From contig JAZHRO010000019.1 of the NCBI GenBank assembly GCA_037157565.1, positions 23,644,001-23,708,000 of the forward strand: a stretch of DNA of 64,000 nucleotides. The letters run 5' to 3'. A program made the position numbers and the translations under genes. The first letter of the stretch is position 1, and the number at the start of each line of letters is the position of its first letter. The DNA is from Thalassia testudinum (lineage: Eukaryota > Streptophyta > Magnoliopsida > Alismatales > Hydrocharitaceae). A model generated the notes under the pieces. It was not told where the DNA came from and made no database searches. It saw nothing but the letters and a program-made list of their open reading frames with translations. Below, in pieces: positions 42,998-52,848 of the stretch.

Positions 42998-44644
42998 CTA
43001 GCGCCATTAACCCTAGGACCAATTACGCTCGGATAGACTGTGATTACTAAATATAGGTTGGGCAAATTGAAGTAATACGTGTGCTTAAAATGGTATGTTA
43101 ATCAATATAAAATTACGTTCCAAAATTTAAAATGTGTAGAAGTGTTTTACAAAGCATGAGGTATCGTTGTAATAAAATAACAGAGATGATATAACAACTA
43201 ACAAGTAACAAATATAAGTATACAATGTAATAGGAGGATTTGTTGTTGTAACAAGAATGCCTTACCATTGTAACTAACCAACATGTTGCTGGATGTTGTA
43301 ATACAACAAATTAAAAATACAAATGTGGTCATGATAATATATTATCAAATGTTGTAATATCATGAAAATTGTAATACAATGAATCAAACAAACATATAAA
43401 CATACGTGGGCACGACAATAATATTGACAAAAATTATGTTACAATTACAATGTAAGTGAGCTCCACATCTTATCTTATATTAATAAATGAATGCAACACA
43501 TTAAATATAATTTGGTACTGTGTATAAACATTGTTCACTGAGAAAAAATGTCAAAAAATAAGATACTTGTGATTTGCGTGTGTTACAAAATTTTGGTTTT
43601 ACGTGTTACAAACAAATTCAGTGGTAGCTATCTTCTACTGAGATCTGCTTCATTTAAAATTATTGTATTACAAACTATTGATATGTGGTAATACAGTACA
43701 TACACTATTAGTTATTTCTCCGTGATTACGGTTGCATCAAATATGTATGCGTAATCCTTGTTTAATACAACGAATACATTTCACACAATCATAAATGTAC
43801 CAAATTTGATTACTGCTGATTTGAAAGGGTTGTGTTACAAAAGTTGTGATTTGCGTATTACAAATACATTCGTGGGTGAAAATCTTTACCCATGTACTTC
43901 TCCATTTAAGCTATTATTTTACAAAACTATTGATCTAATGTATTACAAATAAAAAAATGAGTTCTTATCTCTTGGTGGGAAAAACCTGCGTTCAAATTAA
44001 TGTGTTACAAAACTTTTGATTGAAAGTATTACAAAATTATCACGAATATTAATCCCTCTATAGAACCAATGTGTTACAAGAAATTGATAACATGGCAAGG
44101 AGACATAATTTATGTAGAATTCAAAATGATGTATTGAAGTAACATAATAACATATTAACATTGTTGTATTTGAATTCATGCAATACAACTACATGAATGC
44201 TAATGTTGAAATATATGTTATCTAAAATAATATTATGATAAAAGGGTTTCAAAATAATTATTGTATTACATATATACATACCACTACTTGGAAGAATGGT
44301 CTCATCTCATTTTCAAAAGGTGAATTCGTGAATAACCAAAATGAAGCTATAGAAATAATGAAGAGTACGAGAGTGTATGATACAAACAAAAGACGATACA
44401 AACAAAAAATATCAAATTAAACAAACAACTTTACCAATAAATTTATGTAACAGACTATGCATAAATTAAGGGATATATATTTACTTTTTAAATTTACGTA
44501 CCAAATATGCAATGGTGGTTTTCTAAAAATGTTGTAAACCACTTCTGTGATATGAGAGTGGTTTCATCAAGGACATGCCCAATCGAACGTATAAGAAGAT
44601 GGGCTTTTCATGGGAAAAAAGCACTATGCTCAATGGATCCTTTT

Positions 44645-44675
44645 CCTATATATATAGAGAGAGAGAGAGAGAGAG
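44645..44675. repeat. TA/GA microsatellite
   Basis: TATATATA followed by (GA)n, at the end of a segment that has a diverged direct repeat at 46,070-46,165. Confidence 0.85.
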
Positions 44676-45570
44676 CTTATCGAGAGAGCACTGTTTTCAA
44701 AAAATGCAAATGAGCACAAGAACCTAATCCATACAATTGTAATCTAACGATGGAAATAAAAACCACCATATGAACCCACAGTGGTTTCTTAATCAAGCGA
44801 AATATAAGGAAGTTACTAAAACATAAAAATCCAAGATGACAAAAAAAGAAAATAAATCCCATAAAATCTTCAATACTATAATTAGAACATGATCACGTCT
44901 TGCTATTCTAGTAAATAGTTTAAAATATGTAAGGAATAAGCACTAAATTAACAAAATCATTGTAACGGCTTAGTCATCACAATGTAACAAGTAAATACAT
45001 TTGTAACGAATATACAATGCAACTATAATAAAATGTATGAAGGTTGTAACACATGTATGTGTGTGTTGTAACATATTATTTTCATTATATATATATATAG
45101 AAAGTATTGTATTACCATACGATGAACATTAAAAATTTTAATACAAATAAAAATAAATAAAAAAAATCCTTCTGAAGCGTCATGTCTAATAATTACTACT
45201 ACGAGGATGTCAGAACATTGGATTTAATGAATAATTGTTATAATATAATAACTTCATTCAACATATAAAAAAATGTCCTCATAAATTATAACACTGTAAG
45301 ACTTTTCACCTGTTTCCATCAACCATTGAAATAACTTGAATTACACAGTTTACTTATATACATGTGCATATTCTCATAACTTACAAACTATGTAATACAC
45401 ATTACATCATATAGAAAGACAAAAGAAGACTTGCATTTCACGTAAGGATGGTACTGACAACCCCTGTGCATCTCATGATGGCAGTTAATGGGAAGCGAAA
45501 AGACGTATTCAAAAATGAAACATAAGTCCGTGACATAAATATCTGCTGATCAATTATAATTACCTCTCGT

Positions 45571-45864
45571 AAATTGCAACCCTATATTACAACTTCCATC
45601 AGTTGCAACAGATCACTGGAAATATTGTAATACACAATTCTCCAACAATTCTTAAAAATAGCAACTAAAATGTTGTAATAAAAACACTTCTCATGGGACA
45701 TAAATACAAGATCTCATAAATTGTAACCTTATATTACACCTTTTATCAGTTGCAGCAGATCACTGGAAATGTTGTAATATAGATCACTAGAGAACTTCAC
45801 ACGTATAAACTAATATATTCCGTTAAGATGCTTACATCTCTTTGAGAAGAACGATGACGCCGCG
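45571..45864 (+). repeat. 147-bp tandem duplication
   Basis: AAATTGCAACCCTATATTAC at 45,571 recurs as AAATTGTAACCTTATATTAC at 45,718, and both are followed by ATCAGTTGCA and CAGATCACTGGAAAT. Each unit carries two GTAATA-type words. Confidence 0.75.
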
Positions 45865-46164
45865 GATGAGAGAAAACCTATGGATACAAAGTCTACAACA
45901 CAAATAATGAAAGGAAATAGATAAAAATAGAAAATCAATGATGGTGAAATCATGTAAATTACGTTCCGATACTATCTACATAAAATCAGAAAATATTCGT
46001 TCCACATTTACAAATTGAGATAAATTATTTAAAATCGAAAAGTAGATTGTAAAACCGTTGGAGCATATTGTAGGTGGTTTTCGTCAAGGACGTGGTGCAT
46101 ATCAATGGCTAAAATGGAGTGCACATTTGAGTTTTTTGAGTAAAGTGCTCTCTGGATACATTTC

Positions 46165-46408
46165 CTATATATATATATCTATATATATATATATATGTAT
46201 ATATGTATATGTATATATATGTATATATATCTATGTATATAGATCTATATATATGTATATATATATATATGTATATATGTATATATGTATATATGTATAT
46301 ATCTATATATATATATATATATGTATATAAATATATATATGTATATATATATATATCTATATATATATGTATATATATATGTATATATGTATATATGTAT
46401 ATATATAT
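46165..46408. repeat. TA-rich microsatellite
   Basis: About 244 bp of TATATATG/TATATATC variants. It encodes Tyr/Ile-rich reading frames on both strands that are artefacts. It abuts the truncated Athila LTR at 46,409. Confidence 0.95.
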
Positions 46409-47049
46409 GCGCTGGTGTACGCTCGCACGCGCTCCTGTTGCATGCTGGCGCTGCGCTGCCACTGCTGCTGCATGCACGCACTTACTCTGCCTGCGTTGAG
46501 TGCCAACTAGATTGAGAATTTGGGGGGCTATGGGGATTTGAACCCGTGCCCCTCCCTTGCGATCCAATGCCTCCACCGTTGCGCCACGTCCACAAGTGTG
46601 CCAAGAAGATGAGTTGAGGCTGTGTGGTGAGGGCGGGCTCTCAACTGTTGGATTTTCATCCAAAGGCTGAGATCACATGTTGGGTGCCCATTGGAAGTAT
46701 GGTGAGTGACTTTGGTAGCTCCAGATGGTGCCACATGGCACCATCTGGACCGTCCACCCTTCTTTGCTTGCAGAGGAGCCACGGTGCTCTAATCGAGGTA
46801 ATTTCTACGTTGTTGGACTGCGATCGTCACTCTAGATCCATCCGTACGGTCGAATTTTTCATTCGAAATTCGTAAGGACATCGCATTGCCTCCTGGCCAT
46901 ATAAATGAAGGAATTAATATACAAAACATACAACTATCCTAAATACAATGCAATTGATGTTTATGCAATACTTATATCATGATGTGCACTGCTAAGCCTA
47001 GGAACTATCATAAATAAGCATTTTATAATGAATTCATGTGTGTTTATCA
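46409..47049 (-). repeat. 3' LTR (truncated) of Athila-type gag element
   Basis: Aligns with 53,800-54,439 of the 5' LTR and ends GTGTTTATCA like it. The outer ~950 bp (equivalent to 52,849-53,799) is missing, replaced at 46,408/46,409 by the TA microsatellite. It contains a tRNA-like module (46,522-46,591) and a perfect 13-bp inverted repeat (46,721-46,748). Confidence 0.85.
46522..46591 (-). other. tRNA-like module in Athila LTR (copy 1)
   Basis: On the minus strand: A box TGGCGCAACGG (46,576-46,586) and B box GGTTCAAATCC (46,534-46,544), with a GGG/CCC T-stem, about 42 bp apart start to start, the geometry of a type 2 Pol III promoter. The acceptor arms do not pair, so it is not a functional tRNA gene. 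Confidence 0.65.
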
Positions 47050-48453
47050 TACCCCCATGCTTACTTTTTGCTAGTCTCTTGCAAAATTAGCCTAAATGCT
47101 ATTTATAAAAGTAGAATTAGGATTCAATCTCTTAGGCATAATTTATTGGTTATTTTAGGAACTTTTAACCCAAGACCTGGTTATAAAGACTCGACAGTGC
47201 CCAGGTGTCCGCCAGAATGCAGATAGTCTAAGCCCTCACCTTATTTGAGAAGAGAAGATACAAAAAAAATTTTCTTATTTTTCTTATTTTCTAATTTTTT
47301 TGTACTTTTGGATTTTGAAAGTTCCAGGATAACTTTTTATAGCTACTCGACTTGCCCAAGACTCAAAAAGGACTCTAAGTGCTAAGCATCTAGTGAAAAG
47401 AGTGAAAGACTCACTAGGCGACAGTTAAAATCAACTTTAGGCTTCTACAACCCTAGGTGACCTTACCTAGAGGTTTATCTTTTCGAATAGTAGCTTTTTC
47501 TTTACTTCTTTTATTTATGGGGTCAACACAAGGGCGAACCCAGTGTATATCTCCTCGATTTATTCTAGTTCCCCGCTTCTTCCCTAAGTGTTTTGGGAAT
47601 TATTATGCATTTTTTTGTGAGTTGGATTCTGGACAACCGACCAATGGGCTATTACCCAGACAACTTGCCAACCACACTCGTGTGGTGAAGTATGGTTTTA
47701 TTTGTTTATATTTTTTTATTTTTTTATTTTTTTATTTTTTAATTATTTTTTCTCCATTTTCTATTCTTTTCTTTTTTTTAAGTAGGTGACTTCCCTGATC
47801 TAAGATTTACCTAAAGGCAGTATAATGAAAATGGTCGTGTGTCTGGGCTCTGGACAACCGACCGATGAACTGTTACCACCGACAACTTGCTATCCATACC
47901 ACCCTAGATAGTTCATTAGCTACCCAATTTCCAAAGAAACCACCGAAAAGTGAGTTAGTGTGAAAAAGTGTGTAGATGCTTAGGCTTAAAGGCCCCCTAA
48001 ATCAAAGGGCAGGTTGATAAGTCGCATACTTATCATCCTAATTTATTTTCCAAATTAAAGTGAATTTGAATTGGCGAGGACTCGAGACAAAGTCCACATT
48101 CATGTGGACACCTGGGCTAATTAAACCCAAAGACCTGAAGAGTCTAAGTATTCAGATCTCAAAGTATCAATTCCTAAAGTTTGCAACTCCTAATGCCTAA
48201 GTTCTCATCTCACAATTCTTTCTCTTTTTTTTGAATCAAATAACAGGAAATTACTGTTACAACTAACAAAAAGGTTATAAAATATGTCCACCCACCCATT
48301 CTTAGCTATTGCAATGTCCTCATTGTGAAAAATGAAAGCATGCAAGAGAGTAGAAGTGGAAGAATAGCACCTGGTTTCCGTAAGACTCTGGTCAGTTTGG
48401 AACAGTCTTTACATGTGTTAAGTTTAGTGCCTTCAGCTAGGTAAGGTCCTCAA
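47050..48453 (-). other. 3' non-coding region of Athila-type gag element
   Basis: Begins, on minus, at the CAATGAGGACATTG block (about 48,305-48,320) and ends with CATGGGGGTA touching the LTR at 47,049, the probable polypurine tract. Two related ~60 bp segments (47,617 and 47,843; both with CTCTGGACAACCGACC-like words) lie inside. No ORF is convincing. Confidence 0.6.
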
Positions 48454-48816
48454 TCAAATATAACTAACATTGAGGCTACAATAACACAGTTTCCAAGCCC
48501 CAAGATTTGGGTCCCAAAGAGTGAAAATGGACTTGCTAAAGAGATAATCAATGAAAGTGGCAAGCTGGTGGTGCAGGGAGAGCCTAAATGGTCTCCAATA
48601 GGAGTTTTGTTGATTTATTATAGAGGAAGTGTGGTTGGGTATAGAATTTGTGCAATGGTTGGGTGAAAAAGGACGATGAGGGTTTTGTGATGTGCTATGG
48701 ATTTGTGGGTACTCTAGAATACCTAATGTTTGAAGGGTTCTTCCCCAATGTTCTATTTCATCCTTACACTCTGGGTTCTTAAACCAACCATCCTGATCCT
48801 CAGGATTCCCACCCAC
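48454..48816 (-). pseudogene. Unknown ORF between protease and 3' block
   Basis: 120 codons, open (GNPEDQDGWFKNPEC near the start, WRPFRLSLHHQLATFIDYLF later). It does not look like RT or integrase and I do not recognise it. It follows the protease segment by 21 bp and precedes the conserved 3' block, where intact Athila elements carry the end of pol or an env-like ORF. Its coding character is uncertain. Confidence 0.4.
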
Positions 48817-48837
48817 AAGTTGGACCCCAAACTCTAA

Positions 48838-49854
48838 TTATTCAAGATAAGGATGTTGGGTTTTAACCTGATCACGTGAATCATCCAACAAATTTTCGAT
48901 TTCATGTATATCTTCCTCATCCTGTGTTGCTACAATTGGTCGCATTTTTGCATTGTCAATTTTTTCTGCAACCGTGTGATCTTCTTCCCGAGTTTGGATT
49001 AAGTTGGCCATTAAAAGGTTGTCTAAGGTATGTATGGCCATTACTTCCTCTATTCTACCAAGCTCCTCCATCGAACCATACTTAATTTTATTCTTCTTTG
49101 AGACCTCGAAAATATTGAATCGATTTGTCTTATCCCCTGAGGTCATTTCTATATTTCCTGATTCATAATCAATCCTCGCCTTGGCAGTAGCCAGGAAAGG
49201 TCTTCCCAAAATAATTGGGGTGTGGTTGAGCTATTTTGGGACTTCCATGTCCAGGACCATGAAATCAGCAAGGTAATGCAAATCATTAACCTTGACTAAA
49301 ACAACCTCCAAAATACCCCTTTGTTTTGTAATGGATCTATCGGCTAACTACAAGGTTATGTCAGTGTCTTTTAGGTAGCCTAGACCCAATTCCATGTGCA
49401 GTGAGGTGGGGATCACATTAATTTAAGCACCCAAGTTGAGGAGGGCCTGGTCAAAAGTAATGTTTCCTATTGTGCAGGAAATCAGCTGGGCTCCCGGGTC
49501 CTGCTTCTTAAGAGGTAGCTTGTCTAGGATCAATGTGTTTGTGTTATCGGACAAAACTACTCTCCTATTGTTTTCAGATTTCGTTCTACGCCTTTCTTTA
49601 TATGCATTCAGTAAACCCATGGCGTAGGCGGGGATTGATCCAATAGCCGCGAGGAGTAAAATGATTGTCAATTTGAAAGCCTGAAGTAAGGACATCCTCT
49701 CCTCCAATTTCTCCTTCGACTTTTTCTGTTTTCCCATACAACAACAGCATACTCTCGATTCAGACTCTGATGTTTTGTTGATCACATTCTTAGTTGGGAG
49801 TCTGGAATTCTTGCTCTGGAGCCTAATGGGAGGCTTAGTTATGTCTACTACCAC
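48838..49854 (-). pseudogene. Athila-type protease region (gag element)
   Basis: Carries KKQDPGAQLISCTIGN, then the active-site strand reading LLNLGA, and further on MGRPFLATAKARIDYESG. In the plus-strand Athila copy the same strand reads LLDLGA, the lineage's usual form, so the catalytic Asp has become Asn here (G-to-A on the coding strand); the next codon block also hits a stop. About 143 and 123 codons on either side remain open. The protease would have matured gag. Confidence 0.75.
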
Positions 49855-50242
49855 TCCTCAAGGTGATGGTGTTTGTAGTGGTAAAATGCTATTGGTTAGT
49901 GTCTTGGGGAGGGTTGGGCAAAATGGGAGGCTTCCGGTTGATTATCATAGGAACATGGTTCGCTCCGGGAGGGGCTGGGGTAGCTTGATAGGTAGCATGA
50001 GCTTAAGCATATGACTCCCCATTATTACCAAACCCCTGAGGCCCAGCGCCTCGATTCTATACATTCCTTGGGTTTGGTACAGGTTGTGATGGTAGAGATC
50101 TGGGCTTTTAGTTGTTTGCACCAAGTCTGGATTGCAAGGTATCCAGCGAAGTTTTCATTTGTTGCATGAGCTGGAGCATTAACCCTTGTATTTCTACCAT
50201 CTTCAAGTGTCAATCAGCCTGCTTGGCCGGTTGTTGAGCATT

Positions 50243-51516
50243 TCACATGGACTGATTAACCTGATTCAAGGGCAACTGAGTATATACATGACCCTGACCC
50301 ATTGGTTTTTGCGGTACATAGTTGTTGGGTCGATATTGGGTCTGCTGCCCCTGATATTTCCAAGAGAAGTTAGGATGATTTTTCCAACCAGAATTATAGG
50401 AATTCGAGAAAGGGTTTGACCTAACATTCTCCTGCACAACCTGAACATCCTCATAAGATGAGGATGAAGAAGGATCAGTAAAACTGGGATCAAAGGCCCC
50501 AGTCTAGAACCCATAAGGTTCCGAGAAGAGTTGGCCTAAAGGTTGAGCCGACTCCAACTAGTTCACAAACTCCCGTCTCATAGGAGCTTGCGAGGAATGG
50601 AATCCTGATCCCTGGGATTGAGTGGATCTAGAAAAATTAGAGTTTCTGGACATCTACTCTTCCATTCGTTTAGCAACCAAATCCATCTTATCTAGTCTAT
50701 TGCAGATCAATTCCATATCAAATGTATGAGATTTTTGGAGCTCATTAGCATTTGATCTAGTTTATTGGGATCGGTTGAAGGTTTCCATGAAGGCGTGGTT
50801 TAAACAATTTTCACTAATTTCCTTAAACAAATCATACGCGCTATCTGCGTCTTTGTTGAGGAAATTTCCTCTGCAAGAAGCATCCACATGATTACGGAGT
50901 TGATCATTCAACCCATGATAAAAAATCCTCACAAGTTCCCATTTAGGCACCACGTGGTGTGGACACTTCCGCAATAGATCCTAGAATCTCTCCCAGGCCC
51001 CATGAAATGGTTCCCCCTGTCGCTGGGCAAAAGTGGTAATTGCCCGTCGCAATGCGTTGGTTTTCCCAATTGGGAAGAATTTCTTCAGGAAGGCCAATTT
51101 CAAAGTTGTCCAGGTAGCAATCGGTCTTTTGATGGTACGATACCAATGTGTAGCCTTATCCCTGAGTGAATGGGGGAAAAGCCTCATGAGCATCTGTTCT
51201 TCATCCACATTCTGCGATTTGGTGGTCTGAACAAAAGTGATCAAGTCCTCCAAATGTTGGAATGGGTCTTCTGAGCCAAGCCCGTGAAAGTGTTTAATTA
51301 AACTCAAAACCTGGGGCTTGATCTCAACATTACCGGTGGGGATAACAACGCCGGGATGATCCTCATAATTTGAAGGATCGTAAAAATCCTTCAAGGGCCA
51401 AGCGCCCTAATCATTCATTCGTTGGAACCATTGCTACATCTGTGCAATTCTTCCAACTACCTCTGAATCAACTCCTGCTAGTTTGAGGGCGGGGGAGGTG
51501 GTTATTGATCAACCAT
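50243..51516 (-). pseudogene. Athila-type gag (gag element)
   Basis: The core retrotrans_gag domain lies at 50,762-51,394: KPQVLSLIKHFHGLG, EDPFQHLEDLI, LMRLFPHSLRDKATHWY, FLKKFFPIGKTNALRRAITTF, and after a small frameshift RKCPHHVVPKWELVRIFYHGL. A Gln/Asn/Pro-rich C-terminal part (NSYNSGWKNHPNFSW) reads at 50,243-50,437. Three frames are used, so the gene is broken. The domain order and wording match the plus-strand gag at 58,594-59,436 closely. Confidence 0.8.
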
Positions 51517-52829
51517 GGGATCTACTTGGCTAAAACTCATCCTCCACCTCCAGGAATGGTCAATATGTCCTTCCAAACAAGGGTTCATTGACCTCCTTCC
51601 AAGCATGCACTGGAAGGAAATTAGAAGGACGGGGAAGAGAAGGGACCCTGCAGCACAAAAAATACAAGCTTGTCCTTAGGTTGGGTAGCCTAAAGGTCTA
51701 CAGACTCTCAAAATCCATCCTAAGATTATGGATGATTTACTGTACTTATGTGCAGGCAATCCAACCAGTTAGGAGGGACTGGGGAGAAGGTTCTTCCTTT
51801 GGCTTGTGCCTCTGGTTCCTAGTGCACCCCCCAGCTGCAGTCGTTTGACGCTACTCCCCTAGCTAGACATCAGATTGACTAGTATAAGTAGGTTAATCGT
51901 GAATAATCTCAATCTATATCCCAACGAGTGAACCAGCCCTTAGGGCTAACGTCTACTCAATTTTAGTTAGACTTAGGACAATGGTGCTTCAGGAACGTGA
52001 TGGGCCCTTAATGGGTTGTGCCCTTAATGATTTGTTGAGAATGTGTGCATGTGCACAACTAAGAAGTTTTCAAGCAAGATTATTAATGATGAAGTGAGTT
52101 TTAGGGTTCAAATCTTGCTTAGTAGCTTTTAGGATTCAAATGTTTGGTGTATTCAACAAGGTTTTGTGAGGCAAACCAAGTTTTGAAAACACGTGTTCAA
52201 GTATTTTCCTTTATAAATTGAGAAAATATGGAGTGTCTGGCTTAACCTAAATATTGAATCCTATGGGGCAACTACAAATGTGCTTCTTTTAAATTAGTTG
52301 GTGCGGCCTAAACAATTCAATCAATCGACTCAAATGCACCACCGATTAAGGCACACAAAAAGATGATTAACCTAATATGATTTCTACTCTTTTATGTGTT
52401 GATTTAGTGTTCCGGGTCCACGGGTCAGAATCCTGGTTGAGTAGATGAAAATCAAATCAGGTTATGTGCCTCTGATGTAAGCGTATAAAGTGTGTAAATT
52501 GATTCGTCCCATAGAAAGTATCTTTTTATTTTTTTTATATAAAATGTGGGTGAGATGGGTGAAGGTGGCAAACAAGACAAACAAAGTCTATCCTAGGGTT
52601 TATGCAAACACCTAAGTAGATTAGGTCTTGGTTATGACTGTGGCGAAATGACTAGCGGGGGGGAATGTGGGGGACACTTACAAAGTACTCTACTTGCACT
52701 TTACTCCGGTCTACCACACTTGGATCTCCATGCTAGGGTACCTGCAAGACAGTAGATCAAAGACAAGCGGGGTTAGCGCTATGTAAATGCAAAGAAGCGC
52801 AGAAAAAAATAAAGTAAATTCCGTCGCTT
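51517..52829 (-). other. Leader between primer site and gag (gag element)
   Basis: About 1.3 kb with no significant ORF, of the length usual for Athila-type leaders. It probably contains the packaging signal, which I cannot locate by eye. Confidence 0.5.
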
Positions 52830-52845
52830 CCCGGCAACAGCACCA
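52830..52845 (-). other. Primer binding site of Athila-type gag element
   Basis: On minus it reads TGGTGCTGTTGCCGGG, three bases from the LTR end at 52,849. It corresponds to the TGGCGCCGTTGCCGGG site usual in Athila/Tat elements with two changes. Confidence 0.8.
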
Positions 52846-52848
52846 AAA

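Larger units (their letters stand above)
43011..46164. repeat. AT-rich block with dense GTAATAC / TGTTACAA word array
   Basis: About 3.1 kb of AT-rich DNA in which TGTAATACA, GTATTACAA, TTGTAAC and TGTTACAA recur at least 30 times in both orientations (examples 43,293, 43,370, 43,581, 43,661, 43,833, 43,857, 43,938, 44,003, 44,028, 45,385, 45,624, 45,767). No ORF has coding character and no transposase was found. Local duplications (about 252 bp and 147 bp periods) suggest amplification of motif-bearing units. The identity is unknown; the non-coding part of a MULE/VANDAL-type element is one possibility. Confidence 0.6.

Noticed and set aside
43011..46164. Terminal inverted repeats proving a Mutator-type element
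   Set aside because: I could not find convincing long inverted ends or a 9-bp duplication by eye; only the internal motif array and direct repeats are supported.
46522..46591. A genuine tRNA gene
   Set aside because: A and B boxes are good, but the acceptor stem does not pair and the same module sits at the same place in the other LTR, so it is part of the LTR.
46058..46663. Tyr/Ile-rich frames on both strands
   Set aside because: They arise from the TATATATG microsatellite and continue into LTR sequence.
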